12,840 nucleotides of DNA, taken from NCBI GenBank assembly GCA_028287205.1, contig JAQBQC010000162.1:1-12840 (forward strand), written 5' to 3'. The position numbers and the translations under genes were made by a program. The notes below the pieces were generated by a model. That model ran no database searches. It saw nothing but the letters and a program-made list of their open reading frames with translations, and was not told where the DNA came from. Position 1 is the stretch's first letter; every line of letters starts with the position of its first letter. Below are positions 1-6,482 of this stretch, in pieces. The stretch is from Gemmatimonadota bacterium. Lineage in GTDB: Bacteria > Gemmatimonadota > Gemmatimonadetes > Gemmatimonadales > Gemmatimonadaceae.

Positions 1-67
1 GGGCAGATCCGTTCCGTGCGGAGCTATAGCTTGGGCTACCACGATTTGCCGCTCTCCGGCTCCGGCA
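1..67 (+). repeat. 67-bp direct repeat, left copy (edge of window)
   Basis: Bases 1-67 are identical to 509-575, with an offset of 508. Identity begins at the first base of the window, so the repeat may extend further left, and it stops sharply after base 67. The offset is not a multiple of three. The left copy therefore encodes the same peptide only in a frame that is not the one open through to 649. This fits a tandem duplication of about 508 bp (68-575) with the junction at 67/68, or an assembly artefact at a contig start. Confidence 0.9.
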
Positions 68-649
68 ACCGTCGCTGCGGCGGTCATTCCGGTTGCGGAT
101 CCGTGCGGTGGTGCCCCTCGCTGCTACAGCGCCGGACCGTTCATCGCCGAGGTCTCGCGCTTCGACGGCTCACGCGTAGGCAACAGGCAGGATCACGCGC
201 TTCGCATCACGCTCAAGTTCCGCAACGTGACCGCACAGCCGATCATCCTTGCGTATCACACGGGATCCAGCACCGTAACGGACAACCTGGGCAATCGGTA
301 CTTCTGGGGACGTGCGGGTACGCACGACATGAGCTCATCCGGAATCGGCATCGTCGAAGGCACCAAGGCCGATCCGCAATTCGTGCTGCAGCCCGGCCAG
401 TCGCGCGAGGCGAACTTCAACCTCATTCGCTACAACTCCGGACGCGCGGAGCTCGGGACCACGTTCACCTACGATGTGGTCATCGATCAGCTCGAGCTGC
501 TGAACGGAGGGCAGATCCGTTCCGTGCGGAGCTATAGCTTGGGCTACCACGATTTGCCGCTCTCCGGCTCCGGCATTACGGCTAAAGGTGCGCAGCCCAA
601 TCCCCTGATCGAGGCACTCAAGAAGAAGCTGGCACAGAAGCCCAGATAG
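2..649 (+). CDS. Hypothetical exported-type protein, 5' end missing
   Basis: The frame is open from the left edge to TAG at 647-649, so the true start is outside the window or was destroyed at position 67/68. From about base 68 the translation looks like real protein: a Val/Ala/Pro stretch, a Cys pair (PCGGAPRC), then alternating hydrophobic strands (FIAEVSRF, LRITLKFRNV, PIILAYH, FVLQPGQSREANF, FTYDVVIDQLELL). This suggests a beta-sandwich of the kind found in secreted proteins, ending in a Lys-rich tail. I do not recognise a named domain. The first 22 or so codons, encoded by the 67-bp repeat, read as low-quality sequence in this frame, whereas the second copy (509-575) reads as natural protein. 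The gene is therefore probably an intact downstream copy fused to the tail of a duplicated upstream copy. An internal ATG at 227 would cut into the strand region and is unlikely to be the start. A strong hairpin terminator follows 38 bases after the stop. Confidence 0.6.
   Translation, partial: GRSVPCGAIAWATTICRSPAPATVAAAVIPVADPCGGAPRCYSAGPFIAEVSRFDGSRVGNRQDHALRITLKFRNVTAQPIILAYHTGSSTVTDNLGNRYFWGRAGTHDMSSSGIGIVEGTKADPQFVLQPGQSREANFNLIRYNSGRAELGTTFTYDVVIDQLELLNGGQIRSVRSYSLGYHDLPLSGSGITAKGAQPNPLIEALKKKLAQKPR
509..575 (+). repeat. 67-bp direct repeat, right copy
   Basis: This is the partner of bases 1-67. Here the sequence is in the coding frame of the hypothetical gene and encodes GQIRSVRSYSLGYHDLPLSG plus two residues near its C-terminus. 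It is therefore the natural context, and the left copy is the displaced one. Confidence 0.9.
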
Positions 650-686
650 CTGGCAGAACGCTCACACAAAAAGCCTTGACCAGCAC

Positions 687-728
687 GGGTCGCGAACGCA
701 TCTCTCAGGGGCGTTCGCGACCTCTTTT
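687..728 (+). terminator. 12-bp perfect stem with T tract (Rho-independent type)
   Basis: The arms GGTCGCGAACGC (688-699) and GCGTTCGCGACC (711-722) are perfectly complementary, with an 11-base loop, and are followed by TCTTTTC. This is a textbook intrinsic terminator for the hypothetical gene ending at 649. Oddly, the T tract ends only about 5 bases before the ATG of the peptidase gene. Any promoter for that gene must lie upstream of or inside the hairpin, so the element could instead act in the peptidase 5' leader. Confidence 0.75.
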
Positions 729-733
729 CATCC

Positions 734-3493
734 ATGGACATGATGCGATTCTCAGCACTTGCCGCCCTCTCGATGGCACTCACCGCGGCCCCGATCGCCG
801 CGCAGCAGACCGCCACCAAAACCACGTCCGTCGAAGGGATCACGGAGTACCACCTCCCGAACGGGCTCCGCGTGCTCCTCTTCCCCGATCAGTCCAAGCC
901 CACAGTCACCGTGAATGTCACCTACATGGTGGGCTCGCGGCACGAGGGCTACGGCGAGACCGGAATGGCCCACCTGCTCGAGCATCTGCAGTTCAAGGGA
1001 ACGGCCACGCGACATGACATTCCGGTCGAGATGGACAAGCACGGCGCTCGCTGGAATGCATCGACGTGGCTGGACCGCACGAACTACTTCGAGACGATGA
1101 CGTCGAGCGCGGAGAATCTGACGTGGGCGCTCGGGCTCGAGGCGGATCGGATGACGCACAGCCTGATCGCCGAGAAGGACCGCTCGTCGGAAATGACGGT
1201 GGTGCGTAACGAGTTCGAGGCAGGAGAGAACGATCCGTTCAGCATTCTGCTCGAGCGCACGGTTTCGACCGCATATCTCTGGCACAACTATGGTCACTCG
1301 ACGATCGGCGCGCGCTCGGACATCGAGAACGTGCCGATCGAGCGGCTGCAGGCGTTCTATCACAAGTACTATCAGCCCGACAACGCGGTGCTGCTCGTCG
1401 CTGGAAAGTTCAACGAGGCCGCGACGCTGAAGCAGATCGCGCGACTTTTCGGCACAATGTCAAAGCCTGTGCGCTCGGTCGCGCACGGGAACATCCTCTA
1501 TCCCACGTACACCCAGGAGCCGACGCAGGATGGCGAGCGCTCGGTCACGCTTCGCCGCGTGGGCGACGTGCAGGTGGTGACCGCGGTGTATCACGTGCCG
1601 GCGCTCTCGCACCCGGACTTCGCCTCGATCGACGTGCTCGCCAATGTGCTCGGCCGCGAGCCGTCGGGACGTCTCTATCAGTCGCTCGTCGTGCCGAAGC
1701 TCGCCTCGTCGACCGGGGCGTTCGATTTTCAGCTCCGCGAGCCCAGCACGCTCGTCGCGTTCGCGCAGGTGCGAAAGGAAGCCTCGCTCGACAAGGCACG
1801 CGAGGTTCTGCTGCAGAGCATCGACAGCGTGCGCACGCGGCCGCCGACAGTTGCGGAGGTCGAGCGCGCAAAGGCGTCGCTGCTCAAGGACATCGATCTC
1901 CTGCTCAACAATTCCGATCAGGTTGGGCTCGCGCTCAGCGAATGGCAGGCGGCCGGCGATTGGCGGCTGCTCTTCGTCCATCGCGATCGTCTCAAGCGCG
2001 TGACTCCCGCGGACGTGCAGCGTGCGGCGGTGAATTACCTGAAGCCATCGAACGTGACGGTTGGGCTGTTCTATCCGACCTCCAAGCCCGATCGCGCCGA
2101 AATCCCGGGCGCCGTCGACATCGCCGCGGTCGTGCGCGACTACAAGGGCGACAGCGCGCTCGGCGTGGGCGAAGCGTTCGATGCGGCGCCCGCGAATATC
2201 GATGTGCGCACGAGCGTCACGTCGCTCGCGAACGGAATGCGCGTGAGCCTGCTCCAGAAGAAGACGCGCGGCGCGGCGGTGAAGGGACGGCTCATCCTGC
2301 GCTTCGGCTCCGAGCAGTCGCTGCAGGGACAGCGTGGCGCGCGCGAGCTCGCCTCGGCGATGCTCGAGCGCGGAACGAAGTCGCTCACGCGCCAGCAGCT
2401 GCAGGACAGCCTCGATCTGCTGCGCGCGTCCGTGCGCGTGCGCGGAGGCGTCGATCGTGCGACGATCACGATCGAGACGGTGCGCAGCAGCGTACCGGCC
2501 GTGCTCTCGCTCGTCGCCGACATGTCGAGCCAGCCACGTTTCGATTCGGCCGAGTTCGAGCAGCTCAAACAGGAGCGCATCGCGGGGCTCGAGCAGGATC
2601 TCTCCGATCCGCAGGCGCTCGCGGGCAATGCGTTCGACAGGCGCATCGACCCCCGCGCGCCGGAGCATCCGCTGTACACGCCCACGATCGATGAGCACAT
2701 CAAATCGATCACGGGCACCACACTAGGCGAGACGCGCGCGTTTCACGATCGCTTCTACGGAGCCGGCGCGGCGGACCTCGTGCTCGTGGGCGACTTCGAT
2801 TCGACAGCGGTTCGCGCCGCCGCCACGAAGCTCTTCAGCGGATGGAAATCGAAGGAGCAGTGGGCGCGCATTCCGGTGCCGTATCGCGCGATCGATTCGT
2901 CGACGACGGTGATCGAGACACCCGACAAGGCGAACGCACTCTTTCTCGCTGGCCAGAACCTGCCGATTCGCGATGACTCGCCGGACTATCCGGCGCTGCT
3001 CATGGGCGACTACATCGTGGGTGGAGGCGCGCTCGACTCGCGACTTGCGAATCGCATTCGGCAGAAGGAGGGGATCAGCTATGGCGTGGGCTCCTTCATG
3101 TCGGCGCGCGCGACCGATAGCAGCGGCGTGTGGGAGACGTATGCGATCTACGCTCCCGAGAACGCCTCCAGACTCGCGCATGCATTCGACGAGGAGATCG
3201 CGCGCGCGCTGAAGTCGGGGGTCACCGCAGAAGAGCTGTCCAAGGCGAAGAACGGATGGCTGCAGGAGTACGCCCAGCAGCGCTCGAACGACGATGAGCT
3301 CGCCTCGCAAATCGCAACGCACCGCGAGGTAAATCGCACCTTCAAGTACGATGCGGACCTCGAGCGCCGCGTGCAGTCGGTGACGATCTCACAGGTGAAT
3401 GCCGCACTCAAGAAGTACCTGATCCCGGCCAGCTTCACCAAGGTGCGTGCGGGAGACTTCGCCAAGGCAAAGGCGAAGGTCTCGGTGCAGTGA
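734..3493 (+). CDS. M16 family zinc metallopeptidase (two tandem modules)
   Basis: This is a secreted or periplasmic insulinase/pitrilysin-type (M16) peptidase of 919 residues, the usual length for a fused active-plus-inactive pair. Residues 1-23 form a signal peptide ending AAPIAA before QQ. The inverted zinc motif HLLEH lies at residues 80-84 (zinc ligands H80 and H84, catalytic base E83). The third ligand is E160 in VVRNEF, about 76 residues downstream, as the family requires. A second M16 module begins near residue 495 (SLANGMRVSLL). Its zinc-motif position reads ARELASAML, so it is a non-catalytic partner, but it keeps the substrate-binding region DSRLANRIRQKEGISYGVGS. The family cleaves peptides and unfolded proteins inside a clamshell chamber; the substrate here is unknown. 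Starts at 734, 740 and 743 are all possible. None has a clear Shine-Dalgarno, and a terminator-like hairpin lies immediately upstream. A PqqL-like or processing-peptidase-like role cannot be separated by eye. Confidence 0.93.
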   Translation: MDMMRFSALAALSMALTAAPIAAQQTATKTTSVEGITEYHLPNGLRVLLFPDQSKPTVTVNVTYMVGSRHEGYGETGMAHLLEHLQFKGTATRHDIPVEMDKHGARWNASTWLDRTNYFETMTSSAENLTWALGLEADRMTHSLIAEKDRSSEMTVVRNEFEAGENDPFSILLERTVSTAYLWHNYGHSTIGARSDIENVPIERLQAFYHKYYQPDNAVLLVAGKFNEAATLKQIARLFGTMSKPVRSVAHGNILYPTYTQEPTQDGERSVTLRRVGDVQVVTAVYHVPALSHPDFASIDVLANVLGREPSGRLYQSLVVPKLASSTGAFDFQLREPSTLVAFAQVRKEASLDKAREVLLQSIDSVRTRPPTVAEVERAKASLLKDIDLLLNNSDQVGLALSEWQAAGDWRLLFVHRDRLKRVTPADVQRAAVNYLKPSNVTVGLFYPTSKPDRAEIPGAVDIAAVVRDYKGDSALGVGEAFDAAPANIDVRTSVTSLANGMRVSLLQKKTRGAAVKGRLILRFGSEQSLQGQRGARELASAMLERGTKSLTRQQLQDSLDLLRASVRVRGGVDRATITIETVRSSVPAVLSLVADMSSQPRFDSAEFEQLKQERIAGLEQDLSDPQALAGNAFDRRIDPRAPEHPLYTPTIDEHIKSITGTTLGETRAFHDRFYGAGAADLVLVGDFDSTAVRAAATKLFSGWKSKEQWARIPVPYRAIDSSTTVIETPDKANALFLAGQNLPIRDDSPDYPALLMGDYIVGGGALDSRLANRIRQKEGISYGVGSFMSARATDSSGVWETYAIYAPENASRLAHAFDEEIARALKSGVTAEELSKAKNGWLQEYAQQRSNDDELASQIATHREVNRTFKYDADLERRVQSVTISQVNAALKKYLIPASFTKVRAGDFAKAKAKVSVQ

Positions 3494-3508
3494 GAGGGTT
3501 AATTCTGA

Positions 3509-3532
3509 AACTCCGGGGTATCAAACCGGGTT
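3509..3532 (+). other. Weak imperfect hairpin between the peptidase gene and msrA
   Basis: A seven-pair stem with one bulged base (3509-3516 with 3526-3532, 9-base loop) lies in the 72-base gap. No T tract follows, so it is a poor intrinsic terminator. It may be a leader structure or chance. I see no convincing -35/-10 pair in the gap. Confidence 0.25.
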
Positions 3533-3565
3533 AGTAGGAGTAGGGCACGACACACGGGAGATCAC

Positions 3566-4270
3566 ATGATTCGATCAGTAATGCGGGGCATCGCCGTTTT
3601 AGGCGTAGCGCTCGCGGGCGTCGCAATGTTTGCGGGTCGCGGAACCAGCGCGCCGGTGATGTTGCTGGCGGCGAGCGAGGGCGCGGGGCTCGCGCCAACG
3701 GCCGGCGAAGAGGTCGCGATTTTTTCGGGCGGCTGTTTCTGGGGAGTGCAGGCCGTCTTTCAGCACATGAAGGGCGTCACGAGCGCGGTGTCGGGTTACA
3801 CCGGCGGAGCGCTGAAAAATCCTGGCTACGCTCAGGTGAGCACGGGTACTACGAATCATGCCGAGTCCGTGCGTATCACCTTCGATCCGTCGCAGGCGTC
3901 GTACGCCGATCTGCTACGCGTCTTCTTCTCCGTGGCGACCGACCCGACCCAGCTCAACTACCAGGGTCCCGATCATGGAACGCAATATCGCTCGGTGATC
4001 TGGTACACGACTCCAACGCAGCAGAGCACGGCGAAGGCGTACATAAGCCAGCTCTCGAAGGCGAAGACCTATCCGAACAAGATCGTGACCGAGGTGCAGC
4101 CGGCGCAGGCGTTCTACAATGCCGAGGCTTATCACCAGGACTACGCCACGCTGCATCCAGACGACGGCTACATCGCAATCAACGATGCACCGAAGGTCGT
4201 GAACTTCAAGAAGCTGTTGCCCGCACTGTATCGCGAGCAGCCGGTGCTGGTGGGTTCGACGCAGCCGTAA
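3566..4270 (+). CDS. msrA: Peptide-methionine (S)-S-oxide reductase MsrA, exported, single Cys
   Basis: This enzyme reduces the S-epimer of methionine sulfoxide in proteins. The catalytic motif GCFWG gives the nucleophile C57. The family hallmarks VSGYTGG, the Glu of NHAESVRITFDP, GPDHGTQYRS and YHQDYATLHPDDGYI all follow in order, and the fold ends with NDAPKVVNF. Residues 6-24 form a hydrophobic signal or anchor segment and residues 25-48 a linker, so the enzyme probably acts in the periplasm. C57 is the only cysteine, so there is no internal resolving cysteine and regeneration must use an external thiol or thioredoxin-like partner. GGGAG at 3556-3560 sits 5 bases before ATG 3566 and supports this start. 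The last codons run into the 35-bp tandem repeat, and the stop TAA lies in a hairpin arm. At 234 residues it is longer than a minimal MsrA because of the N-terminal extension. Confidence 0.95.
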   Translation: MIRSVMRGIAVLGVALAGVAMFAGRGTSAPVMLLAASEGAGLAPTAGEEVAIFSGGCFWGVQAVFQHMKGVTSAVSGYTGGALKNPGYAQVSTGTTNHAESVRITFDPSQASYADLLRVFFSVATDPTQLNYQGPDHGTQYRSVIWYTTPTQQSTAKAYISQLSKAKTYPNKIVTEVQPAQAFYNAEAYHQDYATLHPDDGYIAINDAPKVVNFKKLLPALYREQPVLVGSTQP

Positions 4271-4323
4271 CGCGGACTATCGTTACGGCAGGCTCTTCGC
4301 CGTAACGCGGACTATCGTTACGG
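4265..4323. terminator. Two tandem hairpins at the msrA/catE convergence (possible bidirectional terminator)
   Basis: CCGTAACG pairs with CGTTACGG over an 8-base loop at 4265-4288, and again at 4300-4323. Each arm spells CCG-TAA on the strand running into the hairpin. The msrA stop (4268-4270) is in the left arm of the first hairpin, and the catE-like stop (4318-4320, minus strand) is in the right arm of the second. No T tract follows on either strand, so intrinsic termination is uncertain. The hairpins could block read-through or protect 3' ends. Confidence 0.5.
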
Positions 4324-4350
4324 CAGGGTCTTCGCCGTAACGCGGACTAT
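4266..4350. repeat. 35-bp tandem repeat, 2.4 copies, at the convergent gene junction
   Basis: Units lie at 4266-4300 and 4301-4335, with a partial third at 4336-4350. The two full units differ at one base (C4293 versus G4328). Read on the minus strand, each unit is the 3' end of the catE-like gene (TIVRVTAK then T/S then LP-stop). The block is therefore a duplicated gene tail placed downstream of the real stop. It reaches the stop codon of msrA. There are no spacers, so this is not CRISPR. Confidence 0.9.
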
Positions 4351-5217
4351 AGTCCCCCACGGATCGGCGGCGGTGACGTCGCCATCCGCGCGGGAGATCG
4401 CCGCTCCCGCACCCTCGAGCGCGCGCGCCGTCGCCTCGACATCCGCGGCCGAGGGCAGGATCACACTCCACTCGAGCATGCGTGCGTCACCCGGCTCCGC
4501 GCGCGGCGCGCCGGCCGCCCAGGTGTTCGTGCCAAGGTGGTGATGATATCCACCGGCCGACATGAAGAGCGCTCCCGGAAATTCGAGCAACACCTTGTCG
4601 AGCCCGAGTCCCTCGTGATAGAAGCGCGCAGCCGCGTCGAGGTCGCTCACGAACAGATGGACGTGCCCAATGCGAGTGCCCGGCGGCATGCCGTCCCAGG
4701 CGATCCCTCGGCTCGCGCGCACGAGGTCCGCCGCGTTGAGCGTGAGCGTGGCCATCTCGAGCGTGTTGTTCGAGACCCGCCATGATTCGCGCGGCCGATC
4801 GGCGTAGACCTCGATGCCGAGTCCATCGGGATCAGTGAGATACACCGCCTCGCTCACGAGATGATCGGACATGCCCGCGTACGCGCCGATCGAAGCGAGG
4901 TGCGCGATGAAGCGTCCGAGCGCCTCGCGATTCGGCAGCAGGATCGCGAAGTGATAGAGTCCCAATCGGCCGCGCGTTGGTACGGGCGCTGCGCCTTCGC
5001 GCTGATGCAGAACGACCAGCGGAGCTTGATCATCTCGAGCTCCGAGCGCGGTCGTCGCAACGTCCGACGAGATCGTGCGCAACCCGATCACTCTCTCATA
5101 GTAGGCAACGGAGCGCGCAAGGTCGGCCACCTGCAGGTGGACTGCGCCGAGCACGGCGTGGCCGTGCAGCCGGTGTCCGCTCGGGGCCTTGGTGTACGCG
5201 AACTCGCTCTGCGCCAT
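4318..5217 (-). CDS. catE: CatE-like VOC-family extradiol (catechol-2,3-) dioxygenase
   Basis: This is a 299-residue protein of four vicinal-oxygen-chelate modules. It closely resembles Bacillus CatE as I remember it, for example GLYHFAILLP, SEAVYL.DPDG.GIE.YADRPR, GH.HL.VSDL and SAGGYHHH. CatE-type enzymes are Fe(II) extradiol dioxygenases that open catechol rings. A complete 2-His-1-Glu metal triad can be read in the N-terminal pair of modules: H27 (GAVHLQV), H89 (YHFAIL) and E136 (GIEVYAD). In the C-terminal pair, module 3 keeps His (GHVHLFV), but module 4 has EWSVILP and TIVRV where the second His and the Glu would be. That half therefore looks structural. The start ATG shares its A with the TGA of the preceding gene (TGATG), implying translational coupling. 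It is the last gene of the operon, and its final codons are duplicated in the 35-bp repeat. Other VOC dioxygenases or lyases are possible, but less likely. Confidence 0.85.
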   Translation of the reverse strand: MAQSEFAYTKAPSGHRLHGHAVLGAVHLQVADLARSVAYYERVIGLRTISSDVATTALGARDDQAPLVVLHQREGAAPVPTRGRLGLYHFAILLPNREALGRFIAHLASIGAYAGMSDHLVSEAVYLTDPDGLGIEVYADRPRESWRVSNNTLEMATLTLNAADLVRASRGIAWDGMPPGTRIGHVHLFVSDLDAAARFYHEGLGLDKVLLEFPGALFMSAGGYHHHLGTNTWAAGAPRAEPGDARMLEWSVILPSAADVEATARALEGAGAAISRADGDVTAADPWGTIVRVTAKTLP

Positions 5218-5867
5218 CAGTACGCCACCGTCATGCGGGCTCGGGGATGTGTGGGACGCTCGACCTCGTCGATCAACGCTTTCGCGTAGTCCTCATAGGA
5301 GATGAAGCTCTTTCCCTTGTCGTCCACGAGCAGCGCGTCATCACCCGTTCGATAGCGACCGGTTCGCGTGCCGGGGCTCAGCTCAGCCGCGGGACTGATG
5401 TACGTCCAGTCGACATCGCCGGGAGACGCGCGGTAGACCGCGAGAGACTCGGCCGAGTTCAGCGACTCGGATTTGTACTCCTCCGGAAATCCCGGTGAAT
5501 CCACGAGCCGCACACCTGGTGCAACTTCGAGGCTCCCCGCGCCGCCAACCGCGATCAGTCGCGGAACGCCAGCGCGCCTCGCACCTTCGAGCAGCGCGCG
5601 CGCGGCGGCTGGGAGAGAGGTGGCCGCGCGGCCGCTCGGACTCGGCCGCGGCGAAAGTGCGTTGATGATCACATCCGCACCCTTCGCGGTCTTCGCCACA
5701 CTCGACGCATCCGTTGCGTCTCCTTCGACGATCGTGAGGCGCTCGTTGTCGGATCGCACCGAGGCGGCGCTCCGCACCACTCCCACGACTTCGTGGCCGC
5801 GGTTCAACGCCTCGCGCGCAATGCGTTGCGCTACGTGGCCGCCCGCGCCGAAGATGGCCAGCTTCAC
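5217..5867 (-). CDS. NAD(P)H-binding atypical SDR / NADH-flavin reductase-like protein
   Basis: This is a 216-residue Rossmann protein of the NmrA-like / COG2910 type. The nucleotide loop GAGGHVA occupies residues 7-13 after the first strand (MKLAIF). It is followed by RGHEVVGVVR, the acidic GDATD turn, ADVIINALS, and later LIAVGGAGSLEV. There is no YxxxK catalytic pair, as usual for this atypical group, so it probably reduces a flavin or quinone or only senses NAD(P)H. The start is GTG at 5867, inside a GTGA overlap with the doxX stop. Its TGA overlaps the dioxygenase start by one base. Sitting between doxX and the catE-like gene, it may re-reduce or otherwise process quinones; that role is inferred from context. 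Bacillus catDE lacks this gene. Confidence 0.85.
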   Translation of the reverse strand: MKLAIFGAGGHVAQRIAREALNRGHEVVGVVRSAASVRSDNERLTIVEGDATDASSVAKTAKGADVIINALSPRPSPSGRAATSLPAAARALLEGARRAGVPRLIAVGGAGSLEVAPGVRLVDSPGFPEEYKSESLNSAESLAVYRASPGDVDWTYISPAAELSPGTRTGRYRTGDDALLVDDKGKSFISYEDYAKALIDEVERPTHPRARMTVAY

Positions 5868-6298
5868 GGCGTGGTCGAGCCGTGCCGCGCGAGCATCGCG
5901 TCGATCGAGTACGCGCCCGCGCCCAGGAGTGCCACCACGACGAGCATCGCCAGGTTACCGAGCACGTTCTCCACTCCCTTCGGCGCGGAAAAACCGTTCT
6001 TCCCGTGCACGAAGAGAATGGCGCCCAGCATGTCACAGGCAATGAGGACCGCGGCGACGCGCGTGAACGCGCCGAAGAGCAGGGCGATTCCTCCGAGGAG
6101 CTCGATGACAGCAATGAGCGGCGCGGTGACCGCCGGCATCGGCACCCCGATCTGCGTGAACATGCCTGTCACTCCCGAAATTCCCATACCGAACACCTTC
6201 TGATATCCGTGGACGATGAAGATCGCCGCCAGCACCAGCCGGAGAATGAGGAGGGCCCGGTCGAGATTCTTTTCGGTAGCCGCAGAATAGGTGGTCAT
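5864..6298 (-). CDS. DoxX family membrane protein (CatD-like)
   Basis: This is a small integral membrane protein of 144 residues with four hydrophobic helices: about 16-34 (ALLILRLVLAAIFIVHG), 56-77, 81-100 and 110-130. The family signature HGYQKVFGMG follows the first helix, then the short loop GMFTQIGVPMP. DoxX proteins occur with quinone, catechol or thiosulfate redox enzymes in the inner membrane; CatD of the Bacillus catDE operon belongs to this family. The start ATG at 6298 has only a weak AGG upstream. Its stop lies in a 4-base overlap with the next gene. It heads the three-gene operon, and a TACT...AGTA palindrome lies about 70 bases upstream. Confidence 0.9.
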   Translation of the reverse strand: MTTYSAATEKNLDRALLILRLVLAAIFIVHGYQKVFGMGISGVTGMFTQIGVPMPAVTAPLIAVIELLGGIALLFGAFTRVAAVLIACDMLGAILFVHGKNGFSAPKGVENVLGNLAMLVVVALLGAGAYSIDAMLARHGSTTP

Positions 6299-6363
6299 GG
6301 CCTGTCTGAGGTGGTTGGATGGGGACGAAGCGGCGAGGCAACAACCAAAATCGGCGGAGCGTG

Positions 6364-6376
6364 TACTGTTACAGTA
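6364..6376. promoter_or_regulatory. 13-bp palindrome TACTGT-T-ACAGTA, candidate HxlR/DUF24-type operator
   Basis: This is a perfect inverted repeat in the 184-base gap between the divergent doxX operon and the Spy-like gene. The outer halves TACT and AGTA match those of the operator bound by the quinone-sensing regulators YodB and CatR upstream of Bacillus catDE (TACTATTTGTAGTA, from memory). Because the downstream operon is itself catDE-like, an analogous regulator is plausible. No regulator gene is in the window. It could equally bind a TetR- or MarR-type protein. Confidence 0.5.
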
Positions 6377-6482
6377 TCCTTCATGCCACGTGCGGGCGTT
6401 CCGGCTAAACGGGCGAGCGCAGCACTTCGTTCATTCACCTTCGAGCTTCGCACATCGAGCGATGCAATTCACTCGTGAGGAA

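Noticed and set aside
16..537. Plus-strand open frame of 173 codons at the left edge
   Set aside because: Only its first codons, from the 67-bp repeat, are protein-like. After base 67 it reads as an Arg/His-rich shadow of the real frame ending at 649.
676..704. TTGACC as -35 box for the M16 gene
   Set aside because: At 17-base spacing the -10 would be CATCTC, a poor match, and it would lie inside the hairpin.
1460..2698. Long minus-strand open frame (412 codons) inside the M16 gene
   Set aside because: Composition is Arg/His/Glu/Ala-rich mirror coding from GC-rich codons. It has no domain features, and the plus strand encodes a clear peptidase.
4266..4350. CRISPR-like repeats
   Set aside because: The units are directly adjacent with no spacers and derive from a coding tail.
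4283..4471. Minus-strand frame ending with a second copy of the catE-like C-terminus
   Set aside because: It arises because the tandem repeat re-creates the last codons in another frame. There is no independent start signal or domain.
6291..6482. 64-codon upstream extension of the Spy-like gene
   Set aside because: It overlaps the doxX start and the operator palindrome and would bury the signal peptide mid-protein.
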